This document shows, piece after piece, positions 18,965-26,782 of a DNA stretch of 64,000 nucleotides. The DNA lies in NCBI RefSeq assembly GCF_014635825.1, contig NZ_BMDO01000003.1, positions 310,001 through 374,000 on the forward strand. The letters run 5' to 3'. Position 1 is the stretch's first letter; each line of letters begins with the position of its first letter. The DNA comes from Mucilaginibacter galii. GTDB lineage: Bacteria; Bacteroidota; Bacteroidia; Sphingobacteriales; Sphingobacteriaceae. Both the position numbers and the translations under genes were made by a program. The notes beneath the pieces are model-generated. The model made no database searches, was not told the DNA's origin, and saw only the letters and a list, made by a program, of their open reading frames with translations.

Positions 18965-20161
18965 ATGAACAAATTTATTCCCATAGCGCTATGCCTGTTA
19001 AGCACAGGTGCCTTTGCGCAAGAGGCCAAAAAAGCCATTCCCTTTGCCGAGAAGCAAACCGATGTAATGCTCAAAGCTATCCCCGAGGCTAAGGCTACCG
19101 CAATCAAACCAAACTCTGTGGTACCGCGTACGCTGGATACTAAAGGTAATTTGGTGCTCATTCCATCTAAAGACTGGGTGAGCGGCTTTTTTCCCGGGGA
19201 GTTGTGGTATTTGTACGAATACACGCACAATAACAAATGGTTAACCGCAGCCAAAGAATACACGGCGTACATTGAGCAGGAGCAATATGATAAAGGCACC
19301 CACGATTTAGGTTTTAAGATCTATTGTTCGTTTGGTAACGGCTACCGCTTAACGAAAGATCCTAAATACAAGGAGGTCATTATTACCGCTGCTAAAACGC
19401 TGTCGAACCGTTTCAGCCCAAAAACCGGTGTTATTAAATCTTGGGATAACCGTAAGGAATGGAAGTACCCCGTGATTATTGATAATATGATGAATCTCGA
19501 ATTACTATTCGAGGCATCTAAATTATCTGGAGATTCAACATTTTACAAAATTGCGGTGAGTCATGCTAATACCACTTTAAAAAACCATTTCAGGGCTGAT
19601 TATAGCTCATATCACGTTATAGATTATGATCCTGAAACAGGCGCCGTATTACATAAGCAAACACACCAGGGCTACGCCGATGAATCTGCCTGGGCAAGAG
19701 GGCAGGGTTGGGGCTTATATGGTTACACCATGTGCTACCGCGAAACTAAAAATCCTGTTTATTTAGAACAGGCAGAGGCTATTGCCAAATTTATTTTCAG
19801 TAACCCCAACTTACCCAAAGACAAAGTGCCTTACTGGGATTTTAACGCGCCCGATATTCCTAACGCGCCGCGCGATGCATCGGCAGCAGCCTTAATGGCT
19901 TCGGCATTGTACGAGTTAAGTACTTACAGCACCAACGGCAAACAGTATCGCAAAACAGCCGACCAAATTTTAAGCAGCTTAACCAAGCATTACCAGCCAC
20001 AACCCGGTGAAAGCAAGGGCTTTATTTTGCTGCATAGCACAGGCCACAAGCCCGCCAACAGCGAAATTGATGTGCCGATTAGCTATGCTGACTACTATTA
20101 CCTCGAAGCCTTATTAAGGCAAAGCAGGTTGGCCAAAGGGCAGCCCGTTGTAGCTATGTAA
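18965..20161 (+). CDS. GH88 unsaturated glucuronyl hydrolase
   Basis: 398 residues with signal peptide MNKFIPIALCLLSTGAFA. The GH88 (alpha/alpha)6 barrel motifs are clear: DWVSGFFPGELWYLYEYT, GTHDLGFKIYCSFGNGY with catalytic-type Asp114, and PVIIDNMMNLELLFEASK with Asp173. These correspond to the two essential aspartates of Bacillus unsaturated glucuronyl hydrolase. ADESAWARGQGWGLYGYTMCYRET and ISYADYYYLEALLR follow. It hydrates the 4,5 double bond at the non-reducing end of lyase products and releases the unsaturated uronic acid. This fits as the step after the two lyases and before the GH3 enzyme. It is the last gene of the operon; a terminator follows within 20 bases. Confidence 0.93.
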   Translation: MNKFIPIALCLLSTGAFAQEAKKAIPFAEKQTDVMLKAIPEAKATAIKPNSVVPRTLDTKGNLVLIPSKDWVSGFFPGELWYLYEYTHNNKWLTAAKEYTAYIEQEQYDKGTHDLGFKIYCSFGNGYRLTKDPKYKEVIITAAKTLSNRFSPKTGVIKSWDNRKEWKYPVIIDNMMNLELLFEASKLSGDSTFYKIAVSHANTTLKNHFRADYSSYHVIDYDPETGAVLHKQTHQGYADESAWARGQGWGLYGYTMCYRETKNPVYLEQAEAIAKFIFSNPNLPKDKVPYWDFNAPDIPNAPRDASAAALMASALYELSTYSTNGKQYRKTADQILSSLTKHYQPQPGESKGFILLHSTGHKPANSEIDVPISYADYYYLEALLRQSRLAKGQPVVAM

Positions 20162-20180
20162 ATGGAACTTGAAAAACGGA

Positions 20181-20212
20181 AAAGCTGGTTTGATAACAAA
20201 CCGGCTTTTTTT
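20181..20212 (+). terminator. Rho-independent terminator of the PUL operon
   Basis: An 11-bp stem with one G-T wobble (AAAGCTGGTTT at 20181-20191 against AAACCGGCTTT at 20198-20208) and a 6-base loop runs straight into seven Ts. It closes the seven-gene operon that starts at 8630. Confidence 0.88.
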
Positions 20213-20392
20213 GTAAAATATGAAGTTTATTAGTGAAGCAATGTAACAAACGAAATTTTAGTATAACATTGCTCTACTAAATGACTTTGAAACAAACTGG
20301 TCGATTTACGGATAAGCTGTATCACATTTCCTAAATTTAAGTAACGCTGGGTTACGCATATAACCTGTGTACAATATGTACTCAACTTCTAC

Positions 20393-20422
20393 TTGCCTGC
20401 GTTGAGCAGATTGATAACTTTG
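20393..20422 (+). promoter_or_regulatory. Promoter of the NrtR-type gene, apparently leaderless
   Basis: CTTG ends at 20395 and a perfect TAACTTTG (pattern TAnnTTTG) lies at 20415-20422 after a 19-base spacer. The ATG at 20427 is only 4 bases beyond the -7 motif, so transcription would begin at or very near the A of the start codon. Confidence 0.6.
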
Positions 20423-20426
20423 CAAT

Positions 20427-21113
20427 ATGCCGGCCATTCAAAATATCAAGGTAGCTGTTGATGCTGTGGTTTTTGGATATACTTCCAAAGAGGGGTTGTC
20501 TGTATTATTGATTAAGCGTAAGCTCAAGCCTTTTAAGGATAGCTGGGCGCTGCCCGGTGGCTTGGTTGTAAATAACGAGTCTTTAGAAGAGGCCGTTCAG
20601 CGCGAGTTGAAAGAGGAGACAGGCGTCAATATTAATTATTTAGAGCAACTGTATAGTTTCGGAAAGCCCGGCCGCGATCCGCGTAACCGGGTAATATCTA
20701 TTACCTATTACGGCTTAGTTAAACCCGATGCCTTTGAGCTACAGGCCGATACCGATGCGGCAGATGTAGCTTGGTTCAATATTAAAAAATTGCCGCAATT
20801 GGCATTTGATCACAAAGAGATATTAAGCGCGGCACATGAGCGCTTAAAAAACAAAATGCTTTATCAGCCCGTAGGTTTCGAATTGCTGGAAGAGAAATTC
20901 CCTTTTTCAGAGTTAGAAAAACTCTATATGGCTGTGCTTGATCGGCCTATTGATCGCCGAAACTTTAGAAAGAAAGTAGTTAAATTCGGTTTTCTGGAGG
21001 AAACAAGTGAAAAGCAAGCCTTAGACGGCGCCGGCCGCCCGGGAAATCTTTTTCAATTTAATGAGCAAAAGTATTTCCAACTACAAAAAGATGGTGTCAA
21101 CTTCGAGATATAA
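20427..21113 (+). CDS. nrtR: NrtR-type Nudix transcriptional regulator of NAD metabolism
   Basis: 228 residues in two parts. The N-terminal Nudix domain has a complete Nudix box at residues 45-67 (Gly45, Glu51, Arg59-Glu60, Glu63-Glu64, Gly66), so it may still hydrolyse or at least bind ADP-ribose-type ligands. The C-terminal part (about 145-228; FSELEKLYMAVLDRPIDRRNFRKKVVKFGFLEE...) is the winged-helix domain found in NrtR regulators. Known NrtR proteins repress NAD-biosynthesis genes and are released by ADP-ribose. The gene sits directly upstream of nadM and nadV, which is the classic context, and the intervening 87 bases contain two matching palindromes. A plain ADP-ribose pyrophosphatase is the alternative, but the wing domain and neighbourhood favour a regulator. 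Confidence 0.88.
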   Translation: MPAIQNIKVAVDAVVFGYTSKEGLSVLLIKRKLKPFKDSWALPGGLVVNNESLEEAVQRELKEETGVNINYLEQLYSFGKPGRDPRNRVISITYYGLVKPDAFELQADTDAADVAWFNIKKLPQLAFDHKEILSAAHERLKNKMLYQPVGFELLEEKFPFSELEKLYMAVLDRPIDRRNFRKKVVKFGFLEETSEKQALDGAGRPGNLFQFNEQKYFQLQKDGVNFEI

Positions 21114-21145
21114 ATCATTCATTATCAAAAATAGTTAAAATATAA

Positions 21146-21176
21146 TTTGTGTATTTAAAACACATATTTATATTTG
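21146..21176 (+). promoter_or_regulatory. Promoter of the NAD-salvage operon
   Basis: TTTG at 21146-21149 and TATATTTG at 21169-21176 are separated by 19 bases, an exact match to the Bacteroidota housekeeping promoter. The start would fall near 21182, about 20 bases before the nadM ATG. Confidence 0.8.
21148..21164. promoter_or_regulatory. Putative NrtR operator 1
   Basis: The 17-base palindrome TGTGTATTTAAAACACA lies in the promoter spacer, overlapping the end of the -33 element. It shares the half-site form TGyGTA...AACrCA with operator 2; the centres are 27 bases apart. Confidence 0.7.
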
Positions 21177-21196
21177 CGTATATTTAACGCAAATAT
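21170..21196. promoter_or_regulatory. Putative NrtR operator 2
   Basis: Perfect 10-bp arms (ATATTTGCGT at 21170-21179 and ACGCAAATAT at 21187-21196) around 7 bases. It covers the -7 element and the expected transcription start, so bound repressor would block initiation directly. Confidence 0.75.
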
Positions 21197-21200
21197 AAAT

Positions 21201-22097
21201 ATGAAAACAGCCGTCATTATAGCCCGCTTCCAAACTCCTTATCTTCACGAGGGACACAAACAGCTGGTTAGCCAGGTTAAAGAAAATCACGCTAAACTAA
21301 TTATCTTATTAGGCGTAAGCCCGATAATGGGTAGCCGTAAAAATCCATATGATTATTATACCCGGGAGAAGATGATCAAACGGGATTATCCGGAGGTAAT
21401 TGTATTGCCGGTAAGCGATCACCCGAGTGATAGAACATGGTCGGAGAGTATCGATAGCCTGTTGAAAAGCGTATTTCCGAATGAGCACTTTTGCCTGTAT
21501 GGTAGCCGAGACAGCTTTATTCCTTATTACTCAGGCAGGTTTGAAACTGTTGAACTACCCGAGCATGGCGATTATAATGCAACCGACCTGCGCAAGCAAT
21601 ACGCCGATAAGGTATTTGACTCTAATGATTTCAGGGCAGGCATTTTGTACGCTTACTATAATCAATACACCAAGGTTTATCCTACGGTTGATATAGCTTG
21701 TTTCCGGAACGGCAAAACTGAAATACTACTTGGAAAAAAGGCAACCAATAACAAGTGGCGCTTTATAGGTGGTTTTGCCGACCCTGAAGATGCCTGTTAC
21801 GAAGATGCCGCAAAACGCGAATTGATAGAAGAATGTGGTGAGATAGAAATTGGCAAAATGATTTATGAAACATCGTGTAAAATAAATGACTGGCGCTATC
21901 GCAATGAAGCAGATAAGATCATAACGCTGCTTTTTAGTTGTGATTACATTAGTGGTATGCCGGCCGCACAAGATGATATCATTGACCTGGCCTGGTTCCC
22001 GCTAGCCGACCTGCCACAGATGATTGAAAACGCCACCATCAGCGATGAACATATAGAGATGTTCAAAATGATCATTACCAAATACCTTAAAAACTAA
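21201..22097 (+). CDS. nadM: Bifunctional NMN adenylyltransferase / Nudix hydrolase
   Basis: 298 residues from the ATG at 21201; an upstream TTG in frame falls inside the operator and is disregarded. The N-terminal half is a nucleotidyltransferase: ARFQTPYLHEGH places the HxGH motif at His16-His19. LLGVSPIMGSRKNPYDYYTREKMI and CLYGSRDSFIPYY follow as in NadM. The C-terminal half (about 160-298) is a Nudix domain with GGFADPEDACYEDAAKREL and Arg206-Glu207, Glu210-Glu211. NadM joins NMN with ATP to form NAD; the Nudix half of such fusions hydrolyses ADP-ribose. Together with NadV it completes the two-step nicotinamide salvage route. nadV follows after 4 bases. Confidence 0.93.
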   Translation: MKTAVIIARFQTPYLHEGHKQLVSQVKENHAKLIILLGVSPIMGSRKNPYDYYTREKMIKRDYPEVIVLPVSDHPSDRTWSESIDSLLKSVFPNEHFCLYGSRDSFIPYYSGRFETVELPEHGDYNATDLRKQYADKVFDSNDFRAGILYAYYNQYTKVYPTVDIACFRNGKTEILLGKKATNNKWRFIGGFADPEDACYEDAAKRELIEECGEIEIGKMIYETSCKINDWRYRNEADKIITLLFSCDYISGMPAAQDDIIDLAWFPLADLPQMIENATISDEHIEMFKMIITKYLKN

Positions 22098-22101
22098 TAC
22101 C

Positions 22102-23514
22102 ATGAAACGCGAAAATTTTATTTTACTGGCCGACGCTTATAAATACGCTCACCATAAATTGTACTATCCGGGCACTACACAAATTTATAGTTACCTGGAA
22201 AGTCGCGGCGGTATGTTTAACGAAACCATATTTTTTGGGCTGCAATATTTTTTGAAAGAATACCTGCAAGGTCCGGCGTTTACACAACAGGATTTAGATG
22301 AAGCCGAGGGATTTTTAAAACAGGTGTTTGGCCGTGATGATGTGTTCGATAAAACTAAGTTCCAATACATCTTAGATACATATAATGGCCATTTGCCAAT
22401 TAAAATAAAGGCGGTTGCCGAGGGCACTGCTGTGCCAACCAGTAATGTATTAATGACTATTGAAAATACTGACCCGGAATGCTACTGGCTCACCAACTTT
22501 TTAGAAACCCTTTTAATGCAGGTTTGGTACCCTTGCACCGTTGCAACGCTTAGTAATCAAATACACAAAGTAATTACACGGTTTTTTAACGAAACCGCTA
22601 CAGAAGGTGCCGAAGCAGGTATCGATTTTGTGCTGAATGATTTTGGTTTTCGTGGCGTGGGAAGTGTAGAAAGTGCCAAAATTGGTGGTGCCGCTCACCT
22701 GATCAATTTTAGCGGGAGCGATAATTTAGCTGGCAGCCAAATGGCCATTAATTATTATGATGCGCAAAAGGCTTATGGCTTGAGCATACCGGCAACGGAG
22801 CACAGTATCTGCACGCTGCTGGGCCGTGAAGGTGAGCTCGAAATTTTTAGGCATGTTCTCAAAAGCTTTCCAACCGGAACCATTGCCTGCGTATCTGATA
22901 GTTATAATATTTTTAAAGCCTGCGAAGAATATTGGGGCACCGAACTTCATGATGAGATACTAAACCGGGAAGGCACGCTGGTAATACGCCCCGATAGCGG
23001 CGACCCGATCATGACGCTGCTGGCCATCTTTGAAATACTATTTAACAAGTTTGGTTTTACTACCAATGCTAAGGGCTATAAAGTACTGCCACCGCAGGTA
23101 AGGGTGATACAGGGCGATGGTGTAAACTACGAGGCTATCATCAATATTTACGAAGCCTTAAAGTTGAACGGTATCAGCGCTGAAAACCTGGTATTAGGTA
23201 TGGGTGGCGCTTTGTTGCAAAAAGTTGATCGTGACACCCAAAAGTTTGCCCTAAAATGTAGCAGCGCAATCATAAATGGACAGGAGGTTGCCGTAGAGAA
23301 AAATCCGACCGAAATGGACGAGCATGGCAACATTACCCCAAGCTTTAAAAAGAGTAAAGGCGGACGTTTAAAACTCGTGAAAATAAATGGCATATTTAAA
23401 ACCGTGAACGAGCACGATTATCCAAACTTGCCCGACGAGTTACATGCCGTTTTTGAAAACGGTATGCTTGTAAACGCTATTGCATTTGAGCAAGTAAGAA
23501 AAAATGCCAATTAA
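22102..23514 (+). CDS. nadV: Nicotinamide phosphoribosyltransferase
   Basis: 470 residues, the usual size for NAMPT/NadV. Diagnostic blocks are DAYKYAHHKLYYPGTTQIYSYLESRGG near the N-terminus, DFGFRGVGSVESAKIGGAAHLINFSGSDN in the middle, IPATEHSICTLLGREGE, and VIRPDSGDP with MGGALLQKVDRDTQKFALKCS. It transfers phosphoribose from PRPP to nicotinamide, giving NMN in the cytoplasm, which NadM then adenylates. It is placed between nadM and a PRPP-synthetase-like gene, so substrate supply and use are encoded together. Confidence 0.95.
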   Translation: MKRENFILLADAYKYAHHKLYYPGTTQIYSYLESRGGMFNETIFFGLQYFLKEYLQGPAFTQQDLDEAEGFLKQVFGRDDVFDKTKFQYILDTYNGHLPIKIKAVAEGTAVPTSNVLMTIENTDPECYWLTNFLETLLMQVWYPCTVATLSNQIHKVITRFFNETATEGAEAGIDFVLNDFGFRGVGSVESAKIGGAAHLINFSGSDNLAGSQMAINYYDAQKAYGLSIPATEHSICTLLGREGELEIFRHVLKSFPTGTIACVSDSYNIFKACEEYWGTELHDEILNREGTLVIRPDSGDPIMTLLAIFEILFNKFGFTTNAKGYKVLPPQVRVIQGDGVNYEAIINIYEALKLNGISAENLVLGMGGALLQKVDRDTQKFALKCSSAIINGQEVAVEKNPTEMDEHGNITPSFKKSKGGRLKLVKINGIFKTVNEHDYPNLPDELHAVFENGMLVNAIAFEQVRKNAN

Positions 23515-23521
23515 CAATCCT

Positions 23522-24427
23522 ATGAAAAGAATACTGTTTGCCATAAAAGACTACGAATACCTGGCACAAAAATTAATCGCATGTGCCGACTTTGAAAAAG
23601 GCGAATTAGAGGTTAGCCATTTTACCGATGGCGAGCGTTATCAGCGTATCATCTCGGGCATTGAGAACCGGGATGTGATATTAATAGGAGGGACAGTAAC
23701 CGATGAAGCCACCCTTGAACTGTACGATCTGGCATCTTCGCTGGTGAGTTACGGTGCTAACTCGTTAACGCTGGTTATTCCTTACTTTGGTTACTCTACT
23801 ATGGAGCGCGCGGTGTTAAGCGGCGAAATTGTGACCGCAAAAACAAGGGCGCGTCTTTTATCCTCCATTCCTAAATCTAACCGTGGCAACAAAGTGCTGC
23901 TTTTCGATTTGCACTCCGAGGGTATTCAGTATTATTTTGAGCATGACCTGTACCCGGTGCATGTGTACTGCAAGAATATTGTGATAGAAGCGGCCAGGCA
24001 ATACGGTGGAGATAACTTTGTAATGGCCAGTACCGATGCAGGCCGCGCCAAGTGGGTAGAATCCTTAGCTAACGATTTGGGCGTTAATGCCGCCTTCATC
24101 CTTAAGCGCCGTTTAAAAGGCGACCATACCGAGGTAAGCGCCATCAACGCCGACGTTGCGGGTAAAACCGTAATCATCTACGATGATATGATCCGTTCGG
24201 GTGGGAGCATCATCAATGCAGCTAAAACTTATAAGGAAGCAGGTGCGGGTGATATTTACGTGATTACTACCCATGGGCTGTTTGTAAACGACGGCATCAA
24301 AAAGCTGAAAGACTCCCGGTTAATAAAAAAACTGATCTGCACCGATTCGCATGTAAATACGCAATTTATTGATGATGACTTTGTGGTAGTAAAAAGTTTA
24401 GCTAAGCTAATTTGTGAAGCTATTTGA
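23522..24427 (+). CDS. prs: Ribose-phosphate pyrophosphokinase-like protein
   Basis: 301 residues from the ATG at 23522 (7 bases after nadV). An earlier ATG at 23504 would overlap nadV by 11 bases and adds only MPINNP. PRPP-synthetase landmarks are recognisable but divergent: FTDGERYQRI, PYFGYSTMERAVLSGEIVTAK for the flexible loop, VLLFDLHSEGIQYYF, and the PRPP-binding loop VIIYDDMIRSGGSI. This corresponds to the branch linked to nadV genes rather than the housekeeping enzyme. It would make PRPP from ribose-5-phosphate and ATP, feeding NadV. Activity is inferred from family and neighbourhood. Confidence 0.85.
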   Translation: MKRILFAIKDYEYLAQKLIACADFEKGELEVSHFTDGERYQRIISGIENRDVILIGGTVTDEATLELYDLASSLVSYGANSLTLVIPYFGYSTMERAVLSGEIVTAKTRARLLSSIPKSNRGNKVLLFDLHSEGIQYYFEHDLYPVHVYCKNIVIEAARQYGGDNFVMASTDAGRAKWVESLANDLGVNAAFILKRRLKGDHTEVSAINADVAGKTVIIYDDMIRSGGSIINAAKTYKEAGAGDIYVITTHGLFVNDGIKKLKDSRLIKKLICTDSHVNTQFIDDDFVVVKSLAKLICEAI

Positions 24428-24444
24428 AGTAAAAATCATTATTG

Positions 24445-25392
24445 ATGAAGAATATTAATCATAAGACCTGCTTAGACATTTTGTTTGGAGTAAGCGTAGG
24501 TGATGCTTTAGGTGTGCCGGTAGAGTTTAAAAGCCGTGAAGAAATCAGGAACAATCCGGTAAAAGATTTGATAGGTTTTGGTACGCATAATATGCCTGCC
24601 GGAACTTTCTCTGACGATAGCTCATTGATGTTTTGTTTAGCGGAAGCGTTGACAGTTGATTTTGACCTGAACCGGGTAGCCCAAAACTTCATAGATTGGC
24701 GATATCGAAATTATTGGACGGCAACTGGCGTGGTTTTCGACATTGGAATTACTACCCAGCGTGCAATTGACCGGCTGGTAAAGGGTGTAAGGCCAGATAT
24801 TGCCGGCGATTTTGATGAACAAAGTAATGGCAATGGGTCATTAATGCGAATCTTGCCGCTTTTGCTCTATATCAGGAACAAGCCGGTTTTGGAACGATAC
24901 GAGATCATTAAACAAGTTTCAGGAATAACACATGGTCATGTTCGCTCAGTAATTTCCTGCTTTTATTATCTTGAATTTGCGTTGGGCATAATTGCCGGGA
25001 AAGATAAGTTTGAGATTTATGCCGAGTTACAAGCATTCATACCCGCGTTTTTAGATTCTATCCAAATGAATCCATCTGAGAAAAATATCTTTTATCGTTT
25101 GTTAACAGATCGTATTGATTTATTACCTGAAGCAAATATTCAAAGTAGCGGCTACGTGCTTCATACGCTTGAAGCAAGCATTTGCTGTTTATTAAATACA
25201 GATAATTATAAAGATGCGGTTTTAAAAGCCGTTAACCTTGGCAGCGATACCGACACAACAGGCGCAGTAACCGGTGGTTTGGCAGGGTTGCTTTATGGCT
25301 ATCAAAGCATTCCACCACATTGGCTACCACAACTTGCCCGCAAATCAGACATTGAAGACCTGGCAACGCGACTGATTAACAAGCTGGCTTAA
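24445..25392 (+). CDS. ADP-ribosylglycohydrolase (DraG-type)
   Basis: 315 residues from the ATG at 24445. The family's metal-binding motifs are all visible: DILFGVSVGDALGVPVEF at the N-terminus, GTFSDDSSLMFCLAEAL (Asp-Asp pair for the di-magnesium site), NGSLMRILPL, and the C-terminal NLGSDTDTTGAVTGGLAGLLYG. Such enzymes remove ADP-ribose from proteins, nucleic acids or small molecules. Here it ends the NAD-salvage operon, only 17 bases after the prs-like gene. That suggests it either recycles ADP-ribose or produces the very ligand that relieves an NrtR-type repressor. The substrate is unknown. Confidence 0.9.
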   Translation: MKNINHKTCLDILFGVSVGDALGVPVEFKSREEIRNNPVKDLIGFGTHNMPAGTFSDDSSLMFCLAEALTVDFDLNRVAQNFIDWRYRNYWTATGVVFDIGITTQRAIDRLVKGVRPDIAGDFDEQSNGNGSLMRILPLLLYIRNKPVLERYEIIKQVSGITHGHVRSVISCFYYLEFALGIIAGKDKFEIYAELQAFIPAFLDSIQMNPSEKNIFYRLLTDRIDLLPEANIQSSGYVLHTLEASICCLLNTDNYKDAVLKAVNLGSDTDTTGAVTGGLAGLLYGYQSIPPHWLPQLARKSDIEDLATRLINKLA

Positions 25393-25438
25393 AGTAAATT
25401 ATTGTCTGCTTTGTGTTGTTTGGCTTACCAGGTTCCCC

Positions 25439-26494
25439 TTATTGATCCCTTTTCACCGTTTCCTCCGCCTTTTCTTCACGCTCTGCCTTATATCCCTCCA
25501 AAGCTTTCAAAAACTGTTCCTTAATTTGCTTTACCAGTATGCGCGGACTCAGCACCCGCATTTTGGCGCCAAAGCCCAGCAACTCGCGTTCCAGTTCAAA
25601 GTTGAGGATCACTTTAATGCTGAAGATCTTTCCGGTTTCATCCTCGCTCAGCAGTTGTTGGGTATGGTGCAGGGGTTTGGTAATTACGTAGGGCGCGTTG
25701 TCTTTATCAATCCAGAAAACCACCAGGCAATCGCGCTGGTTGGGGCTTTTGGTTACGCCGAGTACATCGTTGTAGTAAGTGGTGAGGTCCAATTGGGTGT
25801 TCTCACGATAATCGTCAGCATGTTCTTCTATGGTTTGTATACGATCTAAAGCCAGGGTAAGCAATGGCGCATGCCGCTGGTGCGATTGCGCCAGCACAAA
25901 CCAGCGATTGCGGTATTCTTTCATCAAATAGCCGCTGATACAAAAAGTACTGGCCTCACGTGCCTTGAACGATTGATAAGTAACACACAAGGTTCGCTTA
26001 GCCACAATGGCCTTGCGGATCACTTCTATCCATTCCAAACCTTTCAGGTTATCGTTCTTTTCAAAATCAATAACCGGGGCGCTATGCGTTTTTTGGGTGT
26101 AGATCTTATCTTCCAGCTTGCTCACCATTTCGTTTACATCGGTAAAATGGCCAAAGCCTTTAAACTGCTTCAACAGGTCCGATACCTCGGCGAGCACCTG
26201 CAGATCCTGCCCGTTTAGCGGACTATTGGTAATGCTGTAATTTTTATCGGCATAGGTGTAATACTTTTTATCCACCACTATAATGGGCGCCTCGTAGCCC
26301 AGCTTATTACTCCGCATCATTTCCATATCGGCCTGTACAGTGCGGCGACTTACACCCGTGGTAATGCCCTGGTACTCGTATATGGCCTCCGAGCAGGCCT
26401 CAATCAAATCATCGAGCGACCATTGCCTGCGCCTGTTTTGCAGGCAGCTATCAATAGTGCGGTAACGGATAAGGGCATTGCGGTTAACGGGCAT
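25439..26494 (-). CDS. WYL-domain transcriptional regulator
   Basis: 351 residues. The N-terminal part (about 1-90) is a winged helix of the DeoR type (MPVNRNALIRYRTIDSCLQ...GVSRRTVQADMEMMRS). The middle and C-terminal parts form a WYL domain with its WCX tail (CVTYQSFKAREASTFCISGYLMKEYRNRWFVLAQSH). WYL domains bind nucleic-acid or nucleotide ligands and control, among others, RNA-repair genes. The gene is divergent from the rtcB-family gene with 288 bases between, suggesting that it controls that gene. It converges with the ADP-ribosylglycohydrolase gene, with 46 bases between. Confidence 0.9.
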   Translation of the reverse strand: MPVNRNALIRYRTIDSCLQNRRRQWSLDDLIEACSEAIYEYQGITTGVSRRTVQADMEMMRSNKLGYEAPIIVVDKKYYTYADKNYSITNSPLNGQDLQVLAEVSDLLKQFKGFGHFTDVNEMVSKLEDKIYTQKTHSAPVIDFEKNDNLKGLEWIEVIRKAIVAKRTLCVTYQSFKAREASTFCISGYLMKEYRNRWFVLAQSHQRHAPLLTLALDRIQTIEEHADDYRENTQLDLTTYYNDVLGVTKSPNQRDCLVVFWIDKDNAPYVITKPLHHTQQLLSEDETGKIFSIKVILNFELERELLGFGAKMRVLSPRILVKQIKEQFLKALEGYKAEREEKAEETVKRDQ

Positions 26495-26517
26495 GTGATC
26501 TGTGATTTCGAATTCGT

Positions 26518-26608
26518 CTGAACCGGAATTTGAAGAATTTTTAGGATTACCAGAATTCTATGCAATTCAATTTTGCAAATTCAATTAATTCTTAAAATTC
26601 CGGTTCAG
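26518..26608. repeat. Inverted-repeat element between the WYL gene and rtcB
   Basis: Outer arms of 22 bases (26518-26539, opening CTGAACCGGAATTT, and 26587-26608) pair with one mismatch. Inside lie several GAATTC/CAATTC repeats. It resembles short mobile palindromic elements common in this bacterial group. It begins 24 bases from the WYL start codon, so it probably forms part of that gene's leader or promoter. Confidence 0.65.
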
Positions 26609-26782
26609 CTATTTTTTGATGAATTTATTAAAATATTTTTTACTGCGCAAATACGCTGCGCACTTGATGTTTCTCTTTGTAGGGTCGAAAGGCTGAACGC
26701 GTTCACAAACGCTCCCGCTCTCAACCTGGAGAGAGGGATTTTGGCCCGCAAAGAAATTAAATGTTAAATTACAAACTCAGCT

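Noticed and set aside
20427..21113. Plain Nudix hydrolase
   Set aside because: The C-terminal winged-helix part and the matching palindromes at the next promoter favour an NrtR-type regulator, though enzyme activity is not excluded.
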